Made by a program: the position numbers and the translations under genes
The notes under the pieces: generated by a model
Databases searched by the model: none
Told to the model about the DNA's origin: nothing
What the model saw: only the letters and a program-made list of their open reading frames with translations
Source: Pseudobdellovibrionaceae bacterium
GTDB lineage: Bacteria > Bdellovibrionota > Bdellovibrionia > Bdellovibrionales > UBA1609
Length of the DNA: 64,000 nucleotides
Reading direction: 5' to 3'
NCBI GenBank assembly: GCA_018663505.1
Contig: JABJQG010000025.1
Location: 1-64,000 of the forward strand
Shown here: positions 43,923 to 52,958 of the stretch, piece after piece
Position numbering within the stretch: position 1 is the first letter of the stretch
How the letters are laid out: the number at the start of each line of letters is the position of its first letter

Positions 43923-45727
43923 GTTCTGTTGTTTTGCCAGGGGCACCTGTCTCAGTTGCGGAGTTATCAAATGATGCTTTTCAAATTAAGGTTCCTGGCG
44001 GCACGAATAAATGGGGGATTCATTTAAGGGTGAAATTAAGAACCTTTATGAATAAATCTATATTAAGGTATCCAAGCGTGTCTCCAGTGGTTGATGTAAA
44101 AGTGAGTAACATTAGAGTCACTGGTGGCTTTAATTACTCTTTACGTGATAGCGGGCAGTTTAAAATACTCTCAGTTATTGAACCAAAAGTGGACTATGAT
44201 GTTGTTGTTAAAGTTAAATATAATAAGTTTCAAGGCTATTTTGATAAACTAAGTTCTAAGTTAGAAGATAATATGAGGAAAAAAGTGAAAGAATCACTTC
44301 CTGGAATTAAAGCTGATTTTAAACAGACATTTGAAGGTATGGCTGAGTTTTTAGACAAGCCTCAATTGACAGCTAACATATACACAAAAGTACCGACAGA
44401 TAAAGTTCTGTCACAAAGAACCATTGATGAGTTTATTAGGCTAATAGATCGTAAAATGTATAAAGAACATTCTCCTTATGGTATTTTAGCAAAAACTGTT
44501 TATAAAAATTCTCATGATGGTAAGTGGCTAGAGGATTTTTATACTCATCCGGAAAACTATAACCCTGGCCCTGTGGTGGGATTTAATGGTTACAATGATT
44601 CAGCTATTTGGACGGGGAATTATTTAGCCTCACAGTCTTTTAGGTACATGGTCACAAAATCGCCAGAAAGCATTAAAGCCATTGAACATATTCTCTCAGG
44701 CCTTGAAATGCTTTTAGCTGTGAATGGAAATACAGGTTTATTGTCCAGAGCAGCGGCACCAGCAGATTCTATTTTTGGTAAGAATATTTTAAAACAAAGA
44801 ACCAATCGTGAAATTGTTATGGTGAACGGCCGTGAATGGGTGAATCATCATGGTGACAGAAATGGAGTGTCGCGGGATCAATATTCTGGGGTCTATTTTG
44901 GATTAAGTGTCATGTATGACAGTTTAGGCAACGAACATGGCCAACTTAAAAAACGTGCGGCTCGATTAGTGTCTATGATGACACGCTATTTAATTAAAAA
45001 TAACTGGGTGGTATCTGAAGACCGAGGAGAAGAAGGGGCACCCTTGGGGAAATATTCACCCACAGCATGGACCGGGGCTGTGTTGAAATTACCAATACTA
45101 GTGATAGCTAATCATATGGATCCTAGAGATAGAGTGGTTGCCAAGGAGCTAAAAAAGTTTTCGGCCTTATCTGAGTCGGCATGGTTAAGTATTTACTTTG
45201 CTGTTTTAGATCCGGTGAATAAATATTTTAAGTTTAACTTAGAGAATATAAACTTTTACAATTACCTTCGATTAGAAAAGAACGAGCAAAGAAAAAAGGG
45301 AATGTTAAGGGCTCATGGATTGTTAGAGCAATATATTGGTCATCATGGAAATGTGTATTTTAGGCTTTTAAGAAGACACTTAGATCCAAGTAATCAAAAG
45401 CGGGCACAAGAATCTAACCCCAGAGCTATGCGCGAAATATTTACTAAGCTACTGCAGAAGAATCATAGAGAAGCTACACCTATGGATATTGATTACTCAG
45501 GAGTACCTTTAGTAGATTATAAGTCTTATGATGGTAAAATCACAAAAATGCCGGCAGGACCCATTGATTTACAAATACGATATAATACTGGTTCCTTTCA
45601 ATGGCAGAGAAATCCATTTAGCATTAACAAGCCTGGTCAGGGGACCCCAAAGGTGGGTATGCACGGTATGTCCATGTCTATGGTTTATTGGATGGCAAGA
45701 GCAGTGAATGAGGGGTACATCAAATAA
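43919..45727 (+). CDS. Main part of split secreted protein, alpha/alpha-toroid-like
   Basis: 602 residues if GTG 43919 is used (GTGA overlap with the upstream ORF stop), but more likely a continuation of 43632 after a -1 shift between 43868 and 43919. Residues 1-160 are beta-rich; about 180-600 is helical with aromatic-Gly turns (FNGYNDSAIWTGNYLASQ, RDQYSGVYFGLSVMYD, YSPTAWTGAVLKL) like six-hairpin (alpha/alpha) glycosidase or epimerase barrels. No catalytic assignment possible by eye. Convergent with the 19-heme gene across a hairpin terminator. Confidence 0.75.
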   Translation: MSSVVLPGAPVSVAELSNDAFQIKVPGGTNKWGIHLRVKLRTFMNKSILRYPSVSPVVDVKVSNIRVTGGFNYSLRDSGQFKILSVIEPKVDYDVVVKVKYNKFQGYFDKLSSKLEDNMRKKVKESLPGIKADFKQTFEGMAEFLDKPQLTANIYTKVPTDKVLSQRTIDEFIRLIDRKMYKEHSPYGILAKTVYKNSHDGKWLEDFYTHPENYNPGPVVGFNGYNDSAIWTGNYLASQSFRYMVTKSPESIKAIEHILSGLEMLLAVNGNTGLLSRAAAPADSIFGKNILKQRTNREIVMVNGREWVNHHGDRNGVSRDQYSGVYFGLSVMYDSLGNEHGQLKKRAARLVSMMTRYLIKNNWVVSEDRGEEGAPLGKYSPTAWTGAVLKLPILVIANHMDPRDRVVAKELKKFSALSESAWLSIYFAVLDPVNKYFKFNLENINFYNYLRLEKNEQRKKGMLRAHGLLEQYIGHHGNVYFRLLRRHLDPSNQKRAQESNPRAMREIFTKLLQKNHREATPMDIDYSGVPLVDYKSYDGKITKMPAGPIDLQIRYNTGSFQWQRNPFSINKPGQGTPKVGMHGMSMSMVYWMARAVNEGYIK

Positions 45728-45733
45728 AAAATT

Positions 45734-45757
45734 GCAGCCTAGTTTAAACTAAGCTGC
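45734..45757. terminator. Bidirectional hairpin terminator
   Basis: GCAGC-c-TAGTTT/AAACTA-a-GCTGC, preceded by AAAAAA on the + side. It lies between the convergent stops at 45727 and 45772, so it serves both transcripts. Confidence 0.6.
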
Positions 45758-45771
45758 TGTATTGTTAAATG

Positions 45772-47742
45772 CTATTTCCATCTACCACCAGATGCGCCCG
45801 TGGTATCATCCCAGCTTGGATATCTTAATGTCTCCTCTGTATTATTAGTCTGCCTACCGTTTGGGGCGTGACATGGAAAACAGTTTCCACCTCTTAGCCC
45901 TTCATGACCAGAGTTCTTCCTGTTTAACTCAAAACTGCCTCCAGAGTTTCTTCCAATATTAATACTAGTAGAACTATGACAAGTCACACAGTTGCTTAGA
46001 GAGCCTTGTGATTCTGTGGTTACACCATGATCATATGAAAAAGCTTTTACGCCTGGCTCAAAACTTTTATGACATAAGGTGCATTCGCCCTTCGTGGGGT
46101 GAGGCAAACTCACTGCCGCATATGTGTAGTTCCCATTGCTAAAACTCTCTAACTCCATTGTTTCCGGAGCTCCATTGGCTCCACGCCAACCGGTGAAAGC
46201 AGCTTGTGGTGGAGAAAGGTCATTTGCATTTGTCAAAGATGCAGAATGACAAGAGGAACATTGTGCTGTGGTCACTGCCGTGTGGTTTGTTTCGGCCGAA
46301 AGCTTACTGTTATATTTAATGCCTGAGCCTAAATTATGGCAACTGTTGCAGTTAGTAACACCAGATTTTATATGATCATAGGAATCGCTATTCGCTGCCC
46401 AGCTCCATGGCCCTGTATATGTGTTACTATTATTATCATGACAGTCTATACAGTCAGCACCACCAACAGTGGAGTGATCGTTAGGGTAGTTTCCAGGCCT
46501 ACTTGTTCCTGAGTGACAGTTATTGCAGCTTTGTGGGTTATTAGCTTGATGGTCATATGTAAATCCAGCCCAGGTTGTGTACGCTGGGTATGTCACAGAA
46601 TTGATTGTGGTTTCTGTTGTGGATTGACTGTGGCATTCAAGGCAATCAGAAGAACCAATGTCAGCATGATTTGCATTTACAAAAGAAGTACTGCGACTGT
46701 TTCCTTGTGCATGGCATTGGTTACAGCTTGTTAGGTTTGCAGTGGCGTGGTCAAATTCTCCATTCATCCAACTATTAAAAGGAGTGGGTGTTTCACTGAG
46801 GGTGGCACTGTGACAAGTAACACAATCTGAACTCCCTAAGTCTATATGTGATGGATTTATAACTGTAGAAACAGCATCGAAATCTTGGTTAGTATTATGA
46901 CAAGTGTTGCAGCTCTGAACATTAGAAGCTATGTGATTATAATCCCATCCTAACCAACTACTGTAAGCCACATTAGGTGTATTCGTTTGTGTGGCACTAT
47001 GACAGTCTACGCAGTCGGCTGTTGCACCAATAAATACATGGTTAGCAGGGAAGGCGTCTTTATCAGCACCATCGGAGTGACAACTGTTGCAGCTGGTAAC
47101 ACCCGCATCAGTATGGTTAAACATGGCCCCTGCCCAATTTGTATATTGAGAAATGGTTACAGTGTTCTGGTGACACTCGATACAGTCCTTACCCGTAGTG
47201 TCTATGTTAGTATGTTTAGGTTCGCCAGTAATTCTATCGTAAGTTTTTCCAGTATCGTGACAGCTGTTACAGCTAGTGGGATTGATTTGGTTGTGTGGAA
47301 AAATTCCGTTGGCCCAACTTTGAAAACCGTTGTTAATAGCAGATTGGTGACATTGAACACAATCATTGGTGCCATAATCTAAATGATTGACTGCAGAGAC
47401 ATGATCATAGTTAGCATCAACACCATGACAGTTATTACAACTATCAGGAACTGGTGAGTGAGAGGCTCCGCCAACGGCATCTTTCCATGTATATGTATTG
47501 TGACAGCCTTTACAATCTTCACCAGCAAAGTGATCAGACATAGCTCTATCCGCCTCATGACAAATACTACAGCTTTGACCATCCTTTAATACTAAGTGAT
47601 TGAATCCAAGACTGGCTAGGTTGTCCATGGCCTGAGGTGTTCTCATTTGCCCACAGTTTTGAAAAAACACAAAAAGGGCAATGAGTGAAAAGACCACTGA
47701 GAGTTTATTTATGAGTTGTTTAACATACGTAGCAAAATTCAA
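45772..47742 (-). CDS. 19-heme c-type cytochrome lipoprotein
   Basis: 656 residues from TTG 47742, chosen because AAGGAAGG lies 6 nt upstream (GTG 47766 has none). The signal peptide ends FFQNC-G, then QMRTPQA and GFNHLVL, matching the 7-heme protein at 33932. Nineteen CxxCH sites from CSICH to CFPCH. The body repeats a two-heme unit of about 60 residues: DCxxCH, x-SW-x(4-6)-H, then SCNxCH. Unlike the 30-heme protein it is Asn/Ser/Thr-rich and acidic. Likely an outer-membrane or extracellular electron carrier. Its transcript should begin near the 77-nt element at 48039-48115. Confidence 0.92.
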   Translation of the reverse strand: MNFATYVKQLINKLSVVFSLIALFVFFQNCGQMRTPQAMDNLASLGFNHLVLKDGQSCSICHEADRAMSDHFAGEDCKGCHNTYTWKDAVGGASHSPVPDSCNNCHGVDANYDHVSAVNHLDYGTNDCVQCHQSAINNGFQSWANGIFPHNQINPTSCNSCHDTGKTYDRITGEPKHTNIDTTGKDCIECHQNTVTISQYTNWAGAMFNHTDAGVTSCNSCHSDGADKDAFPANHVFIGATADCVDCHSATQTNTPNVAYSSWLGWDYNHIASNVQSCNTCHNTNQDFDAVSTVINPSHIDLGSSDCVTCHSATLSETPTPFNSWMNGEFDHATANLTSCNQCHAQGNSRSTSFVNANHADIGSSDCLECHSQSTTETTINSVTYPAYTTWAGFTYDHQANNPQSCNNCHSGTSRPGNYPNDHSTVGGADCIDCHDNNSNTYTGPWSWAANSDSYDHIKSGVTNCNSCHNLGSGIKYNSKLSAETNHTAVTTAQCSSCHSASLTNANDLSPPQAAFTGWRGANGAPETMELESFSNGNYTYAAVSLPHPTKGECTLCHKSFEPGVKAFSYDHGVTTESQGSLSNCVTCHSSTSINIGRNSGGSFELNRKNSGHEGLRGGNCFPCHAPNGRQTNNTEETLRYPSWDDTTGASGGRWK

Positions 47743-48038
47743 TTTAAACCTTCCTTTAACGAGCACAAAAAACTAGGCTTTGATCTGTATTGTTTAATTA
47801 TAAAAGAACTCCATCGGTAAACACAGAGAAATAATAAGTGTCCCAATGTCGATATTCTGGTCACTTTTAAATATAATAATAATTGCAACTAGATATAGGT
47901 CTGGCTTTTTTGCTTTTATTTTAAAAAAAACAACATTGTATCAAAGTGGAATGTCTCAATTTAATATGTATAAAAGTTTGATAGTTTTTTTTGCAGGAGA
48001 CAAGGGGGATTTGGGGTTCAGTATTTAGCATGAACAAT

Positions 48039-48115
48039 GAGCCCTCCTGGCTCTAATTCTTTAAAACTCGTGCTCCTGCACTCGCCCTTTCAGGGCACTT
48101 TGTGTTTTAAACAAT
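48039..48115 (-). ncRNA. 77-nt structured repeat element, copy 3
   Basis: Reads on the minus strand, 297 nt before the 19-heme cytochrome start. It differs from copies 1 and 2 at six positions: one closing-stem C-G pair becomes T-A (compensatory), one becomes a G-G mismatch, one change is in a single-stranded segment, and two are in the loop of the terminal hairpin (acgat to aggag). The inner hairpins are unchanged. The rest of the 47743-48388 gap holds AT-rich sequence and no convincing gene. Confidence 0.55.
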
Positions 48116-48388
48116 CTTATAAAATTTAAGAGCGAATCTATCCCTTAATTGATATCGTATAATAATGTTTATTTTTTTTGGTGATTTTCATCACTTAGAG
48201 GCTTATTTAACTTCTTTTCAATTCTCTTTTCAATTCTCAATATATTTACTTATACATGTTATATATAGTGTGTTCTCGAGCTTATCAAAATTTCAAAGAG
48301 TTAACTCTTTGAGGTTTTTTTATAAGGCCCAGGTTTTCATTGGTACTCGTAGGGACTCATATTTGAAAATTTTATATAAGGAGTAATT

Positions 48389-51300
48389 TTGAAATCATTT
48401 AAAATAACTAGTCAATTGTTGCTTTCTATATTTTTGCTCTTATTGATGGGTTGTGGTGGAGGAGGCTCTTCTACATCAAATGCCCCAATCATTGATGTTT
48501 ATGATAATGAGAGTTTTGTTAACAAACCTGCAGCTTATGCTATTGTTGGTGTGGCTTATGTTTATAGCCCAGTTCCTGTGGAAAAGTATTTTGATGCTGA
48601 TTATTCGGTGGAAAGCCTCACTGGAGTTACGGGCGGCAGCAAAACAGAAAAAGCAATATACTGGACACCTACAGCTGATGATGTGGGGGAAAGCCATATG
48701 CTTGAAGTACAGGTATTATCAGGAACAGAAAATTTAAATTTTAAATGGAGTGTGGAGGTGAAGCCACAAACTTCTTTACCAGTAAGTGCTGGTTTAATTT
48801 TTGATGCTGGCATTAACTTAAATGTAGATGAGTATGTACCTGGTTATAAACTTAATATTGGTGCTACGGATCAGTTTCCTGGGGTGAAGTTAAAATTAGG
48901 CATGGCGGATGTTGATTTGACCAATGATGCTTTTGCCGACGGAATAAAATCACCAGTTTTAATTCTTGATTTTGAGCAAGCTTTGAATCCGGAGGGTAAG
49001 ATTGTTGATATCACTGGAAAAAGTTTAAGCCTTGACGTGGCCATTAAAACCTATACCACAGAAAATCCATTTGGTCCTGCTGAACCATTGGCTGATGAAA
49101 AATATTTTCTAGCCATACAATCTATGGATAGTCTAGGGGCACCACCTGCCCCAGGCGAAGATGGCATAAATTTTATCCCATTAAAGTATAATGAAGGGGA
49201 GCTCAAGGCTTTTTTAACTCATACATTTAAAGATACCGCTATACCTGCTAGGCACAGATTTTTTATGGCTCAGCTCGTAAATTCTAAATATTTAAAAGTG
49301 GATTCTAGTGATGGTTTTTTTGAGTTTTTTTGGTTATTTGAATCTAACACGGACCCTGTGAAAAAAAAGCAATATGTATTGGATTTTATCGCTAAATCAG
49401 AAGGGTATTTTTCAACTTCTGCTGAAAAATTACTGGCCTTAGGCTGCAGTCGGCCAGGTGGTGTTACCAAAACACAAGTATTTATTAGCCCGCGCATTAA
49501 TACCTTTACACATATTTATAAAAATGAGGATCAGTTTACTGTACCCTATGTGACAATGTCGGACTGTAAAAAATGGTCTTACGGAACCCGTGATTGCTCT
49601 TTTCCTTATGTGGACGGTAAGGGAGAAGACGGAGCTGGAACGAGAGTGTGGAAACATGCCATTTCTCATGAATACTTTCATGTGGCACAGCTGCCAAATT
49701 CCAGGATAGGGCATATTTATAATAAAGATCCTAGAACCTGGCTTACAGAAAGTAGTGCAGAATTTGCTTCAGAGGAAATTTTTCCAACTCAGTCTTTTCT
49801 AGGCAAAGAATTTTCTTTTAAATATGAGTGGACAAATGAACTTGTACTCAGTGGACTCACATCAGTGGGAAGTGATTACAGGTCTTTATTTCCAGATTAC
49901 AGCCATAAAAATTATAAACTCAGTATGTTTTTTCAATATATTAAAAAGAAAAGAAATGGCGATTTAAATATCTGTAGTTTTATTAAAAGTGCAGAGTATC
50001 AAAATTTTGATGAACTCCACTATTTGCAATTAACTACATCTGATGAAAAACTGAAATACTTAAAACCACTTGACCGTTTACTTGGAGGCACAGGGACAGA
50101 GAGATTAGACGCCTTAAAAAAAGGCTATTCAAATTTTGTATTTGCCTATAACTTTCAAATACAGGAGCTTATACCACACATCGATAAAATCAGTAATTTT
50201 AATTTTTCAGGGTATTTAGATAAAATTTATCTTTCTAAAGAGGCACTTCCTTTTGAGAGTATTGTTTCGGAAAGCGTTTTTGGTGGCCAGTCCATCACTT
50301 TGATTTCAGATATTTCTCGATCGGTGGAAATAGACATAAAAGCAGAATTTGATGCCACTCTAATACCAAGTATAGGGTTTTATGCTGAATTATACCCTGT
50401 AGTAAAAAACTCATCTGGCGAGGTGCTAGCTTCGGAACCAGTAGCGGTTTTTGATGGTGCAAGCCCTAAAAAAACCATTGCGCTAGAGGCCAATCAGGAT
50501 TACGCATTGGTATTCATTCAGTCTAATTTTATTGCGCAACAAGATAATAAGCTATTAAATTTTAGTTACTCCATTGAAGAATCAAACGTTGGCATACCTT
50601 ATGTTTATAATTATTCGCTTTCAGAAGGGTACTCTCTAGGAAGTGATGAATTTGGAGCTAATCAGTTTAAAGCTTTCTCTACAGAGGCAGCATCTTATGT
50701 TATAGATGAGTTTAATATTACCTATGAGACAACCAATTTTTCTTGGAGTATTGATTTTAACTACTTAGTTGACCTCCGTTTCTACATATTTTTATGGGAT
50801 CATAGTTTCAAAACTAATTTTGAAGTTAGAATGGCAGCTAGTGAAGCCTTTGATGATACGCCTCCAGAGTTTTACCCAAGCGTTGATGACACTGTTAATT
50901 TAGAAAATGTAGAAAATAAAGTTATCTTTAATGAAGCAGCACTGCAGCCGGAACTCAGTTTATTTAATTTAGATATGACAAAATTCAATGAGCCAAGTAT
51001 TAATTTGACGAGAGAGGTTGTTGCACCCAACGACTTAACCCGGTTTGTGCGACGAAGCCAGGTACTGCTTCCTTCACAAAATAGCTCAACAAATCAGCTT
51101 TATAATGTCATATTATTTCCTATAGTGAAGTCTCGGACGGTTTGCAATAAAGCACAAATAGGTATGACGAGTGAAGAGTCCATTGCGTTTTGTAATAATT
51201 CTTGGTCTCGTCGCAATTTATCTTTAAATAGTTTTGAGACAAGTATAAATGAGGCTGTGGCCGTGGCAGAGGCAACTCAAGACACGAGTTTGTGGGACAT

Positions 51301-51439
51301 ACATTACGCGTATTATGTAGGGAATAAGTTGATTAATAAAGTATATAGGTTAAATACAGGTGTAAATTCAGTTTATGATGCCACCGGAGAAATAGGACCA
51401 TTTATTGAAATATATGCCATTATATTAAAAACAAACTAG
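48389..51439 (+). CDS. Large lipoprotein with gluzincin-type metallopeptidase motif
   Basis: 1016 residues from TTG 48389 (AAGGAG 6 nt upstream). Signal ending LMGC-GGGG. An N-terminal Ig-like region (about 35-130, with IYWTPTADDVGE typical of putative-Ig modules) is followed by a peptidase-like region with H427-E428-YF-H431 (ISHEYFHVAQ) and a downstream WLTE454-SSAEFA, the HExxH...E arrangement of gluzincins. The C-terminal about 450 residues look like beta-sandwich domains. Probably a surface or secreted protease. It is adjacent to, but divergent from, the 19-heme gene. Confidence 0.82.
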   Translation: MKSFKITSQLLLSIFLLLLMGCGGGGSSTSNAPIIDVYDNESFVNKPAAYAIVGVAYVYSPVPVEKYFDADYSVESLTGVTGGSKTEKAIYWTPTADDVGESHMLEVQVLSGTENLNFKWSVEVKPQTSLPVSAGLIFDAGINLNVDEYVPGYKLNIGATDQFPGVKLKLGMADVDLTNDAFADGIKSPVLILDFEQALNPEGKIVDITGKSLSLDVAIKTYTTENPFGPAEPLADEKYFLAIQSMDSLGAPPAPGEDGINFIPLKYNEGELKAFLTHTFKDTAIPARHRFFMAQLVNSKYLKVDSSDGFFEFFWLFESNTDPVKKKQYVLDFIAKSEGYFSTSAEKLLALGCSRPGGVTKTQVFISPRINTFTHIYKNEDQFTVPYVTMSDCKKWSYGTRDCSFPYVDGKGEDGAGTRVWKHAISHEYFHVAQLPNSRIGHIYNKDPRTWLTESSAEFASEEIFPTQSFLGKEFSFKYEWTNELVLSGLTSVGSDYRSLFPDYSHKNYKLSMFFQYIKKKRNGDLNICSFIKSAEYQNFDELHYLQLTTSDEKLKYLKPLDRLLGGTGTERLDALKKGYSNFVFAYNFQIQELIPHIDKISNFNFSGYLDKIYLSKEALPFESIVSESVFGGQSITLISDISRSVEIDIKAEFDATLIPSIGFYAELYPVVKNSSGEVLASEPVAVFDGASPKKTIALEANQDYALVFIQSNFIAQQDNKLLNFSYSIEESNVGIPYVYNYSLSEGYSLGSDEFGANQFKAFSTEAASYVIDEFNITYETTNFSWSIDFNYLVDLRFYIFLWDHSFKTNFEVRMAASEAFDDTPPEFYPSVDDTVNLENVENKVIFNEAALQPELSLFNLDMTKFNEPSINLTREVVAPNDLTRFVRRSQVLLPSQNSSTNQLYNVILFPIVKSRTVCNKAQIGMTSEESIAFCNNSWSRRNLSLNSFETSINEAVAVAEATQDTSLWDIHYAYYVGNKLINKVYRLNTGVNSVYDATGEIGPFIEIYAIILKTN

Positions 51440-51456
51440 AGCTCACTTCTAGTTTG
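51432..51456. terminator. Hairpin at the 3' end of the metallopeptidase gene
   Basis: CAAACTAGA-gctcact-TCTAGTTTG, a perfect 9-bp stem that includes the TAG stop codon. No strong T-run follows, so it may stabilise the mRNA rather than terminate alone. Confidence 0.45.
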
Positions 51457-51606
51457 CTGAAATATAATACCTAGCAAGACTTTAGTCCCCAATAGGTTTC
51501 AGCAAATAAATAGGCTTTTTGTCCATAAAATTAAAATAATATTATATGATATTTTTAACACTTACTAGTCATGTTAAGATTTATTGATCAGTGAGGATGC
51601 GTGTAT

Positions 51607-52953
51607 ATGGAAGCTGCTTTAGAATTTATTTCAAACTACTTAGATGTGATTACAATAGTTGTATTGTGCAGTGTTGCTTTTTTCTTTGTAAATAAGAAAA
51701 ATAAAAAACACCTTGAGGCAAAAAAGATATTACATAAAGCAGTTAAGTCAGGCACTGATGAGCCCATGACTTTACATCCAATTATTGATGTCACAAAATG
51801 CGCAGGTTGTGCTTCGTGTACTTTAGTTTGTCCAGAAGGTGGTATTTTAAAAATCATTCAACATAAGGCCGTTCTTGTTACTCCAGCAAAATGTGTGGGT
51901 CATGGGGAATGTGAAAGAGCCTGCCCTTACGGTGCTATTGATTTAGTTTTTGGTTCAAAACGCCGTGGTGTGGATATTCCTCGGGTGACTACTAACTATG
52001 AAACAAATGTACCAGGACTTTATATTGCCGGAGAGTTAGGTGGCATGGGGCTTATTAGAAATGCAATAAAACAAGGAACCTTAGCTGCAGAACATGCAGT
52101 AGCCGGTTTAAAAGGTAATAGCAGTAAAACAGACACTGATATCTTAATTATTGGTGCCGGACCAGCGGGATTAGGCTGTGGCCTTACAGCAATAAAAAAT
52201 AAAGTAAGTTATAAACTTATTGAACAGAATTCTTTTGGTGGCACTGTTTACAATTTTCCAAGACAGAAAGTAGTGATGACTCATCCCGCGGATGTTCCAG
52301 GTTACGGGCAAATGAAATTTGATAAAAACAAGGTGTCTAAAGAAGAACTTTTAGCCTATTGGAATGGTATTGTGAAAAAATCAGGATTAAAAATAGATGA
52401 AGGCATTTCTTTTGAAAACCTAGAGAAAGAAAATGATGTTTTTAAAGTAACCACAAAAGACGGCAAAGCTATTACTGCTAAAAAAGTTATATTATGCATG
52501 GGAGTACGGGGAAGTCCCAGAAAATTAGGTCTTGATAATGAAGATTTACCAAAAGTGGCATATAACCTTATAGATCCAGAACAGTACAAAGGGAAACATG
52601 TAGCCGTTGTGAGTGGAGGAAATGCTGGGGTGGAAGCCGCTCAAATGTTAGCCGAAGCTAAATATAAAAATACCGTTAATCTGCTAGTACGTGGTGATAT
52701 CATGGATAGATGTAATGATGACAATAAAGCCATTATAAATGCCATGGCAGATAAAGGCTTAGTCACAATAAGGTATAATACTGTAGTGAGTGAGATAGAA
52801 AAAGATACAATTGTTATTGATAACGAAGGAAATACAGAAAAAATAAATAATGATTTTATTTTTGTTTTTGCTGGAGCAATTATGCCTTATCAATTTTTAA
52901 TGAGTATTGGAATTGAAATTGACAAAGCCCACGGCGAGAAAAGGACAGACTAA
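51607..52953 (+). CDS. Membrane-anchored 2[4Fe-4S]/FAD pyridine-nucleotide oxidoreductase
   Basis: 448 residues from ATG 51607 (TGAGGA 9 nt upstream; GTG 51601 is too close). N-terminal membrane helix (about 10-28), then two ferredoxin motifs: C65-x2-C68-x2-C71-x3-C75-P, and a second with His in place of the second Cys, C96-x2-H99-x2-C102-x3-C106-P. Then the FAD Rossmann G183-x-G185-x2-G188 and an NAD(P) motif VSGGNAGVEA. No redox disulfide, so it is not a thioredoxin reductase. It probably passes electrons from NAD(P)H through FAD and Fe-S to the coupled cytochrome-b-like protein 5 nt downstream. Confidence 0.85.
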   Translation: MEAALEFISNYLDVITIVVLCSVAFFFVNKKNKKHLEAKKILHKAVKSGTDEPMTLHPIIDVTKCAGCASCTLVCPEGGILKIIQHKAVLVTPAKCVGHGECERACPYGAIDLVFGSKRRGVDIPRVTTNYETNVPGLYIAGELGGMGLIRNAIKQGTLAAEHAVAGLKGNSSKTDTDILIIGAGPAGLGCGLTAIKNKVSYKLIEQNSFGGTVYNFPRQKVVMTHPADVPGYGQMKFDKNKVSKEELLAYWNGIVKKSGLKIDEGISFENLEKENDVFKVTTKDGKAITAKKVILCMGVRGSPRKLGLDNEDLPKVAYNLIDPEQYKGKHVAVVSGGNAGVEAAQMLAEAKYKNTVNLLVRGDIMDRCNDDNKAIINAMADKGLVTIRYNTVVSEIEKDTIVIDNEGNTEKINNDFIFVFAGAIMPYQFLMSIGIEIDKAHGEKRTD

Positions 52954-52958
52954 TAATT

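Noticed and set aside
33932-47742. Cys-rich zinc proteins instead of cytochromes
   Set aside because: Nearly every Cys pair is CxxC followed by His, the proteins are exported, and haem-attachment genes lie between them.
48165-48386. 73-codon ORF before the metallopeptidase gene
   Set aside because: Phe-rich translation of an AT-rich leader with no ribosome site; the same holds for 47846-48028.
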